Origin: Aquaspirillum serpens DSM 68
GTDB taxonomy: Bacteria; Pseudomonadota; Gammaproteobacteria; Burkholderiales; Aquaspirillaceae
Reading direction: 5' to 3'
DNA length: 34,683 bases
Assembly: GCF_000420525.1 (NCBI RefSeq)
Contig: NZ_ATVC01000023.1
Coordinates: 1 to 34,683 of the forward strand
This document shows, in pieces, positions 7,894-16,475 of the stretch. Within the stretch, counting starts at the first letter, position 1, and the number at the start of each line of letters is the position of its first letter. Below the pieces are notes generated by a model that had not been told where the DNA came from, searched no databases, and saw nothing but the letters and a program-made list of their open reading frames with translations. A program made the translations under genes and the position numbers.

Positions 7894-8106
7894 GAGAAAG
7901 ATCTCCTTAACTTTGTTGCACTGCACAAATCATAGCATTTTATTGGCAAAGTGCTAGGGCAGAAATAGCAGATGAGTCACTGATTTTTAATAAAATTTTC
8001 TGGATGATTTTCCTAAGCTGATTGTTTTAATCTATGGCTACAGTCTTTTATGCTTTGGTTTTATGCCAAAAAGTTTTTTGGAATCATCATGATAAAAATC
8101 ATTACC

Positions 8107-8112
8107 AAAAAA
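8107..8112 (+). other. Run of six A at an apparent frameshift
   Basis: An ATG at 8089 opens a frame reading MIKIITKK that stops after 11 codons. If one A of the six-A run is left out, the frame continues as MIKIITKNGDFNRK and joins the coding frame of the gene ending at 8467 without a stop, giving about 125 residues. In the present sequence that downstream frame is open from 8096 but has no ATG, GTG or TTG before 8219. This could be a sequencing error, a recent mutation or slippage on the A run. Confidence 0.5.
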
Positions 8113-8218
8113 CGGCGACTTTAATCGCAAAGTTGCTGAATCTTCGTATAATCTCCGTTCGCTTTTTGCACAAGGAACCGACAGCGCGACAGTTTTTGTC
8201 GCACTGCAAGAAAACACT

Positions 8219-8467
8219 ATGGAAGGCGGATTACAAGAGCTCTATAAGCATGTGTCGGTGCGCCGACATGCGTGGGATTTTTGGACGGTTGAGGTCTCTG
8301 GTAAGCGGGTAGAGATTGAGGGCAGTATTTTCCCATTTAAATCGGCTTCTTCACGTCGTCCCGAATCCTTTTTGGTTCGCATCCCGGGCCAACCTCCCTC
8401 GCTGACTTCGCGTTTTGATACAGCAATTTGGATGGCCTATATGGGATTGCGCGGTGGTGGGATTTAA
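8219..8467 (+). CDS. Hypothetical protein, probably the 3' part of a frameshifted gene starting at 8089
   Basis: From ATG 8219 the product is 82 residues (starting MEGGLQELYKHVSVRRH). It has no SD worth the name. The reading frame stays open upstream to 8096 and the encoded residues look protein-like (RKVAESSYNLRSLFAQG and DSATVFVALQENT), which suggests the real protein is about 125 residues and starts at 8089 with a one-base correction in the six-A run. No membrane segment, signal peptide or known motif is seen; Trp, Arg and Phe are frequent. The stop overlaps the stop of the convergent permease gene by 4 bases. I do not recognise the family. Confidence 0.6.
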   Translation: MEGGLQELYKHVSVRRHAWDFWTVEVSGKRVEIEGSIFPFKSASSRRPESFLVRIPGQPPSLTSRFDTAIWMAYMGLRGGGI

Positions 8468-9234
8468 TGCACTTGTTGCCACAAATCCCATGAAAACTTA
8501 CCAATCAATACGGTCAGCAAAACCAAAAACAAGACGCGTACCAAACCCGCACCGCCACGCATGGCTAATCGTGTCCCCACTAAGCTGCCGGCAACATTAC
8601 ACACAGCCATCGGCACGGCAAAGTGAAGCAAAAGATGACCGCTCGGCACAAAAAAGCTCAGTGCGGCCAAATTGGTTGAGAAATTGACAAATTTGGCTGC
8701 TGCTGAGGCGTGTAAAAAATCAAAAGCAAAAAAGCGGATAAATAAGAAAATTAAGAAGCTGCCCGTGCCAGGGCCAAAAATCCCATCATAAAATCCAATT
8801 GCCCCACCTATCACTGCTGCCAACCAGCGCTCTCGTTGCCCAATCTCAGTCGGTTTGTGCAGTTTGCCAAAGTCTTTTTTCCATAGCGTATAAATCGCCA
8901 TCGCGATTAATAACACCAATACCGCCGGTTTCATGACCTGCTTTGGAATCAAACTGACCGCTGCTGCGCCAGCAAAAGAAAAGATAAAAGCAAAAAATGC
9001 TGCTGGTAGCACCAAGCCCCACGGAATACGCACCCGTCGCATAAACGATAAGGCGGCTGAGGCCGTACCAAAGATCGACGAAAATTTATTGGTGCCAAAC
9101 AGGGTTGCCACTGGTGTCTGTGGCAAGGCATTGAACAGGGCTGGAATTTGAATCAACCCACCACCGCCGACAGCCGAGTCGATCAACCCCGCCGCAAACG
9201 CCATCACGCCTAAAAAGACGATTTCTTCCCACAT
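8464..9234 (-). CDS. TSUP-family membrane permease (TauE/SafE)
   Basis: About 256 residues from ATG 9234; an in-frame TTG at 9246 would add four. The protein is almost wholly hydrophobic with about eight membrane segments in two similar halves. Each half has the glycine-rich family signature: AAGLIDSAVGGGGLIQIPALF near the N-terminus (first 20 residues of it shown in part) and GFYDGIFGPGTGSF in the middle. TSUP proteins export or import small sulfur-containing anions such as sulfite or sulfoacetate, or other organic anions. No sulfur-metabolism gene is nearby, so the substrate is open. A 17-base tandem duplication lies just upstream. Confidence 0.88.
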   Translation of the reverse strand: MWEEIVFLGVMAFAAGLIDSAVGGGGLIQIPALFNALPQTPVATLFGTNKFSSIFGTASAALSFMRRVRIPWGLVLPAAFFAFIFSFAGAAAVSLIPKQVMKPAVLVLLIAMAIYTLWKKDFGKLHKPTEIGQRERWLAAVIGGAIGFYDGIFGPGTGSFLIFLFIRFFAFDFLHASAAAKFVNFSTNLAALSFFVPSGHLLLHFAVPMAVCNVAGSLVGTRLAMRGGAGLVRVLFLVLLTVLIGKFSWDLWQQVH

Positions 9235-9252
9235 GATGTGATCCAAAAAAGC

Positions 9253-9286
9253 GATTTAGCCTAACTAGAGATTTAGCCTAACTAGA
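9253..9286. repeat. Tandem duplication of a 17-base unit
   Basis: GATTTAGCCTAACTAGA occurs twice head to tail with no mismatch (9253-9269 and 9270-9286), between the divergent permease and chemoreceptor genes. It lies 20-50 bases upstream of the permease start and could alter its promoter spacing. No flanking mobile element is visible. Confidence 0.9.
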
Positions 9287-9373
9287 GAACGAAAAAAGAT
9301 CAAGAAATATAAAAAATACTGAATTACTGATAATTTATTTTTATGGCAAATAGTTTTTTTGGAAGTTACAATG

Positions 9374-9396
9374 TAAAGGTTTGTTTTTATATGGAT
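9374..9396 (+). promoter_or_regulatory. Possible sigma-28 (FliA) promoter for the Cache chemoreceptor
   Basis: TAAA (9374-9377), 15 bases, then GGAT (9393-9396) approaches the flagellar sigma-28 core TAAA-N15-CGAT, which commonly drives chemoreceptor genes. It sits about 25 bases ahead of the start codon, before a strong AAGGAGG. One mismatch in the short core keeps confidence low. Confidence 0.35.
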
Positions 9397-9418
9397 TAAT
9401 ATCCGACAAGGAGGTGAA

Positions 9419-11350
9419 ATGAATACGTCGTCGCTGCAATTTCGGTTACTAATGGTCATTGTCAGTGTTGGCATCATGGTGGCATTGGTTGCCGGGATGT
9501 TTGTGTGGCAAATGAGTGGCAAGCTGTCGTTGCATGAGCAGGATGCAGTGAACCAGACCTTGCGTGATACGTTGCAAAATCGTCTCGATAGCAAGTTAGA
9601 TGTGGGATTGACCAATGCAGCAGCCTTGGCCGTACGGCCTGATATCGTGACAGCGTTGATGAGTGGGGACCCTGCTTTTGCTAAAACCACTTTGGCTGGG
9701 GTAAGCGAAAACATTAAGAAAGAAACCAACTATAAAGGCATCCGCTTACATCTGATTGATGCAGAGTTAAATAGCTTGGCACGCAGTTGGACGGACAAAG
9801 GCGTAGGTGACTCGAATGCAGCGCAGGCCAGTCGGCAACAAATTAAAGCCGATCAAAAGCCCATCGTGGGGTTTGAAGCGGGTAAAGAAGGGGTGTGGTT
9901 GCGTAGTATTGCCGCCATTCATGATCCCGACCAACGCTTTATTGGGATGTTGGAGTTTATTCAGGGCGTAGGCAGTATCAGCCGCGATTTTGAAAAAGAA
10001 GGGCGTCGCTATGTCGCCTTGGTTAATCCCGATCTGGCCCCACAGGGCGACAGCGTGGGTGCATGGAAATTGACGGTTACCAAACACTACAGCGATGAAA
10101 CACAGGCTTTTGCTCGCAGTTTGGATTTGGCGACCTTATTTGCCCAAGGGGTATTAAACACCCCAGATTGGTATGTGGTGGCGTTGCCGTTGAAGGATAT
10201 CGGCGGTAAGCAGTTGGGGTGGCATGTGTTAGCCGAACCTCAAGTGCGCTTACAAGCAAAAATGGAACATGCCCAGCAGATGGGCTGGTTATTTCTGGTG
10301 TTGTTATTGCTGTCGCTGGTTACCATGGGCACAGGTGTGTTGTTCTTGGTACGCAAAGCGATGGTGAAACCGACACAAGGCATTGCCAAGCGGATGAGGA
10401 AACTGGCTGAAGGCGATTTTACTATCCAATTTCACACCGAGCGCAATGATGAAATCGGGTTAGTGTCGCAGTCGGCTCAGAATATGGTGCAACAGACGGC
10501 GACGACTTTTGCGCAGGTGCGCCACGCCTCGCAACAGCTGCATGTGGCTGCCGATACGCTAAGCCAGCAAGCGCGGGAAATCAATCAAGGGACACAGGAA
10601 CAAAGTCGTAATGTCTCGGCAACGGCGGCAGCCGTCGAACAGATTAGCCGTAGTATTGAAGAAGTGGCACGGAGTGCTGCCTTGGCACAGCAAGAATCGC
10701 TGGCCACCCGTCAGACAGTGGAAGAAGGGGTGCAAGTGGTGTCAATCACCTGCCAAGATATGATTGGTATTGCCCAAAGTGTGCAATCGGCGGCTAAAAA
10801 AGTGACGCATCTCAATGCTTCGACGGATCGTGTGGAAAATATTGTGCAAACGATTAAAGACATTGCCGATCAAACCAACTTATTAGCGTTGAATGCAGCG
10901 ATTGAAGCGGCGCGCGCAGGGGAAACTGGGCGTGGGTTTGCGGTGGTGGCGGATGAAGTGCGTAAATTGGCAGAGAAAACCATTATTGCCACGGAAGAAA
11001 TCAGTGGCATGGTGTTAGAGATTCAAGGCTCGACCGATTCTGTGGTCAAAGAGATGGAACAGAGTTTGGGACAGGTGGATCGTGGCCAACAGAGTGCCAC
11101 ACAAGCAAGCACTGCCTTGCAAGATATTCGGCAACGAGTGGAGCGTGTTACGCAAGAAATGCAGCAAATTAGCTTGGCCACGCAAGAACAAGCGCGGGCG
11201 ACGCATAGCCTTGGTGAGGCGATGACTGGGATTGCCGAGGTGGCGGCATATAATGCACAGGCGGTGGAGCAGACCCAAACTGTGGCTGAGGAAATTAACC
11301 AGCAGGCCAATCAGATGGAGCAACAATTAGCAGGTCTGCGCTTGCCATAA
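9419..11350 (+). CDS. Methyl-accepting chemotaxis protein with periplasmic Cache-type sensor
   Basis: 643 residues, start fixed by AAGGAGG immediately upstream. Layout: membrane segment 1 at about 9-30, a periplasmic region to about 285 that fits a Cache-fold ligand domain (it contains [16 protein letters not shown] and a [15 protein letters not shown] stretch), membrane segment 2 at about 287-310, HAMP ([20 protein letters not shown]), then a long methylated coiled coil with the conserved CheA/CheW-binding tip [16 protein letters not shown] at about 486-501. The receptor should pass ligand binding outside the cell to the CheA kinase. There is no C-terminal CheR-tethering pentapeptide. The ligand cannot be inferred. 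It ends in a long hairpin before the convergent hemL gene. Confidence 0.93.
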   Translation: MNTSSLQFRLLMVIVSVGIMVALVAGMFVWQMSGKLSLHEQDAVNQTLRDTLQNRLDSKLDVGLTNAAALAVRPDIVTALMSGDPAFAKTTLAGVSENIKKETNYKGIRLHLIDAELNSLARSWTDKGVGDSNAAQASRQQIKADQKPIVGFEAGKEGVWLRSIAAIHDPDQRFIGMLEFIQGVGSISRDFEKEGRRYVALVNPDLAPQGDSVGAWKLTVTKHYSDETQAFARSLDLATLFAQGVLNTPDWYVVALPLKDIGGKQLGWHVLAEPQVRLQAKMEHAQQMGWLFLVLLLLSLVTMGTGVLFLVRKAMVKPTQGIAKRMRKLAEGDFTIQFHTERNDEIGLVSQSAQNMVQQTATTFAQVRHASQQLHVAADTLSQQAREINQGTQEQSRNVSATAAAVEQISRSIEEVARSAALAQQESLATRQTVEEGVQVVSITCQDMIGIAQSVQSAAKKVTHLNASTDRVENIVQTIKDIADQTNLLALNAAIEAARAGETGRGFAVVADEVRKLAEKTIIATEEISGMVLEIQGSTDSVVKEMEQSLGQVDRGQQSATQASTALQDIRQRVERVTQEMQQISLATQEQARATHSLGEAMTGIAEVAAYNAQAVEQTQTVAEEINQQANQMEQQLAGLRLP

Positions 11351-11386
11351 GTCAATGAATGTTGGGTAACCCAACATTCACTTGAC
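11351..11386 (+). terminator. Long hairpin directly after the Cache chemoreceptor gene
   Basis: GTCAATGAATGTTGGGT pairs with ACCCAACATTCACTTGAC with a single bulged G, starting at the base after the stop codon. There is no T run after it, so it may stabilise the mRNA 3' end or act with the next hairpin rather than terminate on its own. Confidence 0.6.
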
Positions 11387-11396
11387 CCAGTGCAAA

Positions 11397-11418
11397 GCCT
11401 CGGGGTTGAGCCCGAGGC
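11397..11418 (-). terminator. GC-rich hairpin, probable terminator of hemL
   Basis: GCCTCGGG and CCCGAGGC form a perfect 8-base stem with a 6-base loop, 23 bases beyond the hemL stop on the minus strand. Only TTTGC follows, a weak U-tract. Confidence 0.6.
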
Positions 11419-11441
11419 CAAGAGCTTTCTCTATCAACAAC

Positions 11442-12719
11442 TTATAAGCGTGCAAAAGCACGTTCGGCGGCGGTGATGGTGGCTTGAATATCCTCATCGC
11501 TGTGTGCGATAGACACAAAGCCCGCTTCATAGGCCGAAGGTGCGAGATAGATGCCTTCATCTAACATGGCATGGAAGAAGCGTTTAAAGGCGTCGTTGTT
11601 GCAGGCGGTAACGGTGGCGTAACTATTGGGGACTTCTGGTGCAAAGTAGAAGCCAAACATACCGCCGACCCAATCGCTGCTAAACGGTAGCCCTGCGGCG
11701 TTGGCTGCTGCTTGTACCCCTTTAACTAAAGTTTCGCTGCGGCGAGTTAATTCTTCGTGGAAACCCGGGCGGCTGATAAGGCGTAGGGTAGTGACGCCAG
11801 CGGCCACGGCCAGTGGGTTGCCCGACAAGGTGCCCGCTTGATAGACCCCACCCAGTGGGGCGATTTTGGCCATGATGTCAGCACGACCGCCAAACACCGC
11901 CATCGGCATTCCACCACCCACCACCTTGCCGAGGGTGGTCAAGTCTGGTTTGATGCCGTGTAGTGATTGGGCACCGCCGAGTGCGACACGGAACCCCGTC
12001 ATCACTTCATCATAAATCAACACTGCACCGTGTTTCTCGGTCAGACTCCGCAGCGCATGAACAAAAGCTTCGCTGGGGCGAATCAGATTCATATTGCCGG
12101 CAAAAGGCTCCAGAATCACACACGCAATTTCATCGCCCAATTCGGCAAAAGTCTGTTCCAACTGACTGACGTTGTTGTAGTCCAGCACGAGGGTATGACG
12201 GGTAAAGTCGGCTGGGACGCCGGCGGAAGACGGATTGCCAAAGGTGAGCAAACCTGAGCCGGCTTTGACCAATAAGCTATCCGAATGCCCGTGATAGCAT
12301 CCCTCGAATTTGATGATCTTGTCGCGACCAGTAAAACCGCGTGCCAGACGAATCGCGGTCATGGTGGCTTCGGTGCCGGAGCTAACCAAACGCACTTGTT
12401 CCATTGAAGGGACGAGTTGCCGAATCATCTCCGCAATTTCAATCTCACCTTCTGTTGGCGCGCCATAGGACAGCCCATTGGCTGCCGCAGCTTGAACCGC
12501 CGCAATCACTTCAGGATGGGCATGGCCGAGAATGGCTGGCCCCCACGAGCCGATGTAATCGATAAATTTTTTATCATCTGCATCCCAAAAGTACGCACCT
12601 TGTGCCCGTTGCACAAAGCGGGGGGTGCCTCCGACGCTGCCAAAAGCGCGTACTGGGGAATTGACACCACCGGGGATGGATAATTTAGCACGTTCAAATA
12701 ACTCGGCATTACGGCTCAT
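11442..12719 (-). CDS. hemL: Glutamate-1-semialdehyde 2,1-aminomutase
   Basis: 425 residues, full length. It converts glutamate-1-semialdehyde to 5-aminolevulinate, the C5-pathway entry to heme. The PLP lysine is in [12 protein letters not shown] (K265), the pyridine-nitrogen Asp in [10 protein letters not shown] (D237), and the N-terminal [11 protein letters not shown] and [13 protein letters not shown] motifs are those of the enzyme. It starts 50 bases after the CYTH gene, and no terminator is seen between, so hemJ, the CYTH gene and hemL probably form one transcript. This organism therefore makes 5-aminolevulinate from glutamyl-tRNA; hemA is not in the window. Confidence 0.97.
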   Translation of the reverse strand: MSRNAELFERAKLSIPGGVNSPVRAFGSVGGTPRFVQRAQGAYFWDADDKKFIDYIGSWGPAILGHAHPEVIAAVQAAAANGLSYGAPTEGEIEIAEMIRQLVPSMEQVRLVSSGTEATMTAIRLARGFTGRDKIIKFEGCYHGHSDSLLVKAGSGLLTFGNPSSAGVPADFTRHTLVLDYNNVSQLEQTFAELGDEIACVILEPFAGNMNLIRPSEAFVHALRSLTEKHGAVLIYDEVMTGFRVALGGAQSLHGIKPDLTTLGKVVGGGMPMAVFGGRADIMAKIAPLGGVYQAGTLSGNPLAVAAGVTTLRLISRPGFHEELTRRSETLVKGVQAAANAAGLPFSSDWVGGMFGFYFAPEVPNSYATVTACNNDAFKRFFHAMLDEGIYLAPSAYEAGFVSIAHSDEDIQATITAAERAFARL

Positions 12720-12769
12720 ATTTAAGTCAAACCTTTAAAAACGGGGCTGCCAGACAGCAGCAAAGACAA

Positions 12770-13246
12770 TTAAGGGTGTAGCGTCCAACTGGTGTAGGGA
12801 TGTTGTGACAGATAGGCATTGGTATAACGACCATCCTCTGTCACCTCATGGCCCAGCCACGAGGGTAGGGCAAAGGTCTCTGTCTCGCTGGTCAACTCGA
12901 TTTCTGCTAACACCAAACCAGCATTGACCCCCTCGAATACATCCACTTCCCAGTGTTTGCCATCGACCATGACATGGTAACGGGTTTTTTCCATCACTTG
13001 CGGACAGAGGTGGTCCAACATTTCATTTGCGTCGCTGTGCGGAATCGCATACTCAAATTCGCGCCGTGTGCTGGCGCTGACCATGCCTTTGACCGTTAAC
13101 CATGCTTGGTCACCGCTGATGCGAACCCGCACCACTTTTTCGACACTGACCGCCAAAAAACCTTGCCGGATACGTTGTTGACCGGTGACTGCGGTTTGCC
13201 AATCGGTATTTTTGACGACATAGCGCCGTTCAATTTCTAAAGCCAT
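12770..13246 (-). CDS. CYTH-domain protein (inorganic triphosphatase / class IV adenylate cyclase-like)
   Basis: 158 residues with the CYTH signature EIERRYVV at the N-terminus and the alternating charged strands of the triphosphate tunnel: RIRQGFLA, VVRVRISGDQAWLTVKG, RREFEYAI, KTRYHV, WEVDVFEG and LAEIELTSE. These acidic and basic pairs line a tunnel that binds triphosphate and metal. Short bacterial stand-alone CYTH proteins of this type mostly hydrolyse tripolyphosphate; adenylate cyclase activity is known in only a few. It lies between hemJ (15 bases) and hemL (50 bases), so it is expressed with them, though no link with heme synthesis is known to me. Confidence 0.88.
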   Translation of the reverse strand: MALEIERRYVVKNTDWQTAVTGQQRIRQGFLAVSVEKVVRVRISGDQAWLTVKGMVSASTRREFEYAIPHSDANEMLDHLCPQVMEKTRYHVMVDGKHWEVDVFEGVNAGLVLAEIELTSETETFALPSWLGHEVTEDGRYTNAYLSQHPYTSWTLHP

Positions 13247-13261
13247 CGTCTGCTCTTTGGG

Positions 13262-13678
13262 TTAGAAAGGTTTGAGAACCACTAAAAAGACCACGGCAAA
13301 CATTACCAAGACGGGCCCCTCGTTAAAGAAACGGTACCAAACATGGCTGCGGCGGTTTTGGCCGTTGCGGAAGGTTTTTAACAGATGGCCGCAATAGAAG
13401 TGATAGCCGATGAGGGCAGCAACCAGTGTCGTTTTGGCGTGTAACCATCCGCCCTGAAAGCCAAACCCGAACCATAGCCACAAACCAAACACCACAGCCA
13501 ATGCCCCTAATGGGGTCATAAAGCGGTAGAGCTTGTGTGACATCAAGGTCAAACGGTCGCGTTCGGCTTGGGTGTCAGCCATCGCCAAATTCACAAACAG
13601 CCTTGGTAGATAAAACAAACCAGCAAACCAAGCGATCACGAAACAAATATGTAACGCTTTTACAACGGGGTAGCTCAA
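13262..13678 (-). CDS. hemJ: HemJ-family protoporphyrinogen IX oxidase
   Basis: 138 residues with four hydrophobic segments and almost no loops. HemJ enzymes carry a conserved His and Lys 72 residues apart that bind heme b; here H10 (in VVKALHICFVIAW) and K82 (in WLHAKTTL) have exactly that spacing. The FYLPRLFV and FNEGPVLVMFAVVFLVVLKPF segments are also characteristic. The protein oxidises protoporphyrinogen IX to protoporphyrin IX with electrons going to the respiratory chain. It is first in a run with the CYTH gene and hemL, and is preceded by AAGGAGAG. Confidence 0.9.
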   Translation of the reverse strand: MSYPVVKALHICFVIAWFAGLFYLPRLFVNLAMADTQAERDRLTLMSHKLYRFMTPLGALAVVFGLWLWFGFGFQGGWLHAKTTLVAALIGYHFYCGHLLKTFRNGQNRRSHVWYRFFNEGPVLVMFAVVFLVVLKPF

Positions 13679-13745
13679 GATCTCTCCTTATAAAGTGGGT
13701 TGGGTGCTGAACAATAAATGAAAAAAGTTTAGCAATAACAAAAAT

Positions 13746-13759
13746 ATGACCTCGATCAA
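13746..13759. promoter_or_regulatory. Possible FNR/ANR-type site between hemJ and the PAS genes
   Basis: ATGAC-CTCG-ATCAA matches the anaerobic regulator box TTGAT-N4-ATCAA at 8 of 10 positions, including one perfect half. It lies between hemJ (oxygen-linked heme synthesis) and the Aer-like genes (redox taxis), both reasonable targets. I could not place a convincing -10 at the standard distance. Confidence 0.35.
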
Positions 13760-13835
13760 ATCACATGCGGATTATCTTTTCTAGCCTGTGCCCTTATTTT
13801 TTATGGCTCTCGCCGTCGAGAAAGGAAAATTGTCG

Positions 13836-14378
13836 ATGTTCTCTGTGTCTTCTCGCCATGAAAAAGAGATTCTGTTATCACTAGATCAAATGATTGTGAC
13901 CAAAACTGATCTGAAAGGGCAGATTACCTATGCTAACCGGACTTTCATGGAAATCGCTGATTTTCAAGAACATGAAGTGTTGAACAAACCACACAACCTC
14001 ATCCGCCATCCCGATATGCCTCGCGGTGTATTTCGTCTGATGTGGAAGACCTTACAAAAGCGGCAAGAGTTTTTCGGTGTGGTGAAAAATTACACCTCTA
14101 ATCGCAAGCAATACTATTGGGTGTTGGCAAACATCACCCCCGATTTTAATAACGCAGGTCAGTTGGCTGGTTTCTACTCGGTGCGCCGTCCTGCCTCACG
14201 CGCTGCTATCGCTGCTTTAGAACCGATTTATCAACAAATGCGCCAGATCGAAGCCAAACTAAGCAAGACCGAAGGGCCGGATGCTTCTGTTGCTTGGCTA
14301 TTAGATCAGGTCAGAATGAGTGGTGCGAGTAATTACGAAGATTTTGTCATGTCTTTAAATAAAGATATTATCAAATAA
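13836..14378 (+). CDS. Aer-like FAD-binding PAS protein, first copy (CetB-like)
   Basis: 180 residues: one PAS domain (about 15-125) and a short helical tail, with no membrane segment and no signalling domain. The start ATG 13836 follows AAAGGAAA; it places [10 protein letters not shown] so that R57, H58 and D60 fall on the numbers of the FAD-contacting residues of E. coli Aer, and it aligns with the second copy. The motifs KGQITYANRTFM, FFGVVKNYTSN and GFYSVRR also match the Aer PAS domain. It should sense redox state or electron transport through FAD and act on a separate transducer, as CetB does on CetA in Campylobacter. It leads an apparent operon with the second PAS gene and the chemoreceptor. 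Confidence 0.87.
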   Translation: MFSVSSRHEKEILLSLDQMIVTKTDLKGQITYANRTFMEIADFQEHEVLNKPHNLIRHPDMPRGVFRLMWKTLQKRQEFFGVVKNYTSNRKQYYWVLANITPDFNNAGQLAGFYSVRRPASRAAIAALEPIYQQMRQIEAKLSKTEGPDASVAWLLDQVRMSGASNYEDFVMSLNKDIIK

Positions 14379-14487
14379 ACAAAAATCATAAGAAATTGAC
14401 TAAATAAATGTTTCATTATTTTGACATAGCACAAAGCAGATCAAGGTATGATTACATCCTTTGTGAACTGTCTGCTCTGTCAACCTC

Positions 14488-15033
14488 ATGTCTGCCCACT
14501 CATCTAGCCAAGAAGTGCTGTTGTCCGCTCACGATTTAATCATCACTAAAACCAACACCAAGGGACATATTACCTACGCTAACCGTATGTTTATGACGGT
14601 TTCGCAATATCCAGAAGAACGGTTATTAGGCGAAGCACACAATATCGTGCGCCATCCTGATATGCCGCGTGGCGTGTTCCGTTTAATGTGGAAAACGCTA
14701 ACCCAAGGACATGAATTTTTTGGTGTTATTAAAAACTATACTGCATGTCATAACTACTATTGGGTCTTCGCAAATATAACGCCAGACTACGCTAAAAATC
14801 GGCAGATACAGGGGTATTATTCTGTACGTCGCCAAGCCAGTCGTGCCGAAATTGTGACCATGAGCGAGATTTATCAAAAAATGCGAACAATTGAGCAACA
14901 GCATGGCAAACAACAAGGCCCAGACGCGGCGATGAGTTGGTTGTTAAATTATGTGCGGCAGCAAGGCTACACCAGCTACGAAGGCTTTATCTTGTCTTTA
15001 CACCTCGCTCACCAAGGAACAAAACAGCGATGA
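14488..15033 (+). CDS. Aer-like FAD-binding PAS protein, second copy (CetB/CetC-like)
   Basis: 181 residues, clearly a tandem paralogue of the preceding gene (shared blocks [31 protein letters not shown] and the tail motif [10 protein letters not shown]...GPDA). The FAD-binding R-H-x-D set is kept (R55, H56, D58). It too lacks membrane and signalling domains. The stop codon overlaps the start of the chemoreceptor gene as ATGA (15030-15033), so the two are translationally coupled, which fits this copy being the direct partner of the transducer. The upstream 109 bases separating the two PAS genes are AT-rich and contain TTGACA and TATGAT elements spaced 20 apart, too far for a standard promoter. 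Confidence 0.88.
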   Translation: MSAHSSSQEVLLSAHDLIITKTNTKGHITYANRMFMTVSQYPEERLLGEAHNIVRHPDMPRGVFRLMWKTLTQGHEFFGVIKNYTACHNYYWVFANITPDYAKNRQIQGYYSVRRQASRAEIVTMSEIYQKMRTIEQQHGKQQGPDAAMSWLLNYVRQQGYTSYEGFILSLHLAHQGTKQR

Positions 15034-16475
15034 CGCATCCCCACTCGCGCTTACACATGCCGTTTTTGCGTACATGGATTAAGCTCATTTTGGTTAGCTT
15101 TAACCTGATTATGGTGTTTGGGCTGACTTTGGTGCACTTTTTTCCTGATATGCACAATCTGCTGTGGCTGATTCCTTTTCTGTCGATTGCAATCAGTTTT
15201 TATATCCATCTCAACAGTCAACGCGCGTTGAAAGTATTGGATATTATGCGCGAGCAAATTCACCACGCGCGGCAAGGTGAATTGCACCACCGCGCCACTC
15301 GTACCCGCCATTTGGGTGAAGTTGGGCTCGTGGCGTGGGAAATGAATGATTTTTTAGATTTGGTGGAGACCTACTTCAAAGAAATTAACACTTGTTTTCG
15401 CCGTGTTAGTGAACATGATTTCCAACGCCGGCCATTGGCCGCAGGCTTGCCCGGGATGTTTGCTGAGTCGCTCGGCAAAATTGACGAGGCAATTCAAGCG
15501 ATGGCCGATAACGACCGCTTTGTGCGGCAAAATCGCTTATCGTCAAAACTGCATAATCTCAACACCGAACATCTCCGCAGCAACCTTGCCTCGAATCAAC
15601 ACGATTTACAAATTATCAGTGATGAAATCTCGGTGGTGGCAGAGATTGCACAAGAGAATGCTGCCAGCGCCAGCAAAAGCCAACAAACCGCCGATGCCAT
15701 TGGCCGCCATCTCGACACTATCGCCGGTAGTGTGACCTCAGTGAATACTGCAGCAGAAGATTTAAACCGCGAATGGCAACATATTGGCGAATCATTACAA
15801 GCCATCTCTGCCATTGCCGAACAGACCAATTTATTGTCGCTCAATGCCGCGATTGAGGCAGCACGGGCGGGGGAATCGGGGCGCGGATTTGCGGTGGTGG
15901 CAGATGAAGTGAAAAAACTCGCCACCCGCAGTAAAGAAACAGCCGATCAGGTGCAGGCTATTTTGGGCCGCCTGTCGTCACGCATTGAAGATATGCTGCA
16001 ACGGGCGGGGAATGCAGGTTCGGTGGCCGAGGAAGTGCGAACCTCGGTTGACGAATTCCGCCATCGTTTTGTCCGTCTGGCTGACACTTCATCCGAGGTT
16101 ATCCGCCGCGTCAGTTTGGTACAAGATAAATCGATTACGTCTTTGCTAAAAGTCGATCACATCGTCTCAAAACAAGAGGCCTATCACCTGCTTTCGGGTG
16201 AAGGCAATCCCCAGCAAGACCCAATTGGCCAAGGCCGATTCCAAGCATGGTATAGCAGTGATGGACAGGCCCGCTTTGGTGATTTAAGCACTTTCAAACT
16301 GCTGCACGACAAATATAGCGCGGTGCAACAACAGGTGCAGCTGGCGTTGAGTCATTTGGCCGATCAAGAAGAACAAACCATCTTACAAGCGATGAATGTG
16401 GCAGAGGGCGCGAGTGAGGTACTGTTAGCAGGCCTCGACTCGCTGGCTAAAGAAAGACAAGGCACACAACGCTAA
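15030..16475 (+). CDS. Chemoreceptor without periplasmic domain, with degenerate C-terminal CZB-like domain (CetA-like)
   Basis: 481 residues from ATG 15030. Two membrane segments (about 15-34 and 39-58) are separated only by the loop PDMHN, so there is no periplasmic sensor. Then follow a HAMP-like linker, a signalling coiled coil with the tip [16 protein letters not shown], and after it a segment reading [15 protein letters not shown]...[14 protein letters not shown] that aligns with the chemoreceptor zinc-binding (CZB) domain. Only the first His ligand (DHIV) is kept; the Cys of CRLGxWY and both later His ligands are replaced. Lacking its own sensor, it presumably receives the signal from the two PAS proteins encoded just upstream. 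The start overlaps the preceding stop, and the stop overlaps the convergent gene by 4 bases. Confidence 0.88.
   Translation: MTHPHSRLHMPFLRTWIKLILVSFNLIMVFGLTLVHFFPDMHNLLWLIPFLSIAISFYIHLNSQRALKVLDIMREQIHHARQGELHHRATRTRHLGEVGLVAWEMNDFLDLVETYFKEINTCFRRVSEHDFQRRPLAAGLPGMFAESLGKIDEAIQAMADNDRFVRQNRLSSKLHNLNTEHLRSNLASNQHDLQIISDEISVVAEIAQENAASASKSQQTADAIGRHLDTIAGSVTSVNTAAEDLNREWQHIGESLQAISAIAEQTNLLSLNAAIEAARAGESGRGFAVVADEVKKLATRSKETADQVQAILGRLSSRIEDMLQRAGNAGSVAEEVRTSVDEFRHRFVRLADTSSEVIRRVSLVQDKSITSLLKVDHIVSKQEAYHLLSGEGNPQQDPIGQGRFQAWYSSDGQARFGDLSTFKLLHDKYSAVQQQVQLALSHLADQEEQTILQAMNVAEGASEVLLAGLDSLAKERQGTQR

Noticed and set aside
8034-8312. 92-residue ORF
   Set aside because: It overlaps the better frame ending at 8467, has no SD and an unlikely composition.
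9265-9729. 154-residue ORF antisense to the Cache chemoreceptor start
   Set aside because: Low-complexity shadow of the receptor; the strong AAGGAGG on the other strand fixes the real gene.
11963-12683. Several plus-strand ORFs inside hemL
   Set aside because: Antisense shadows of a clearly conserved enzyme.
14446-14475. TTGACA and TATGAT upstream of the second PAS gene as a sigma-70 promoter
   Set aside because: They are 20 bases apart; 16-18 is needed, so not listed as a promoter.
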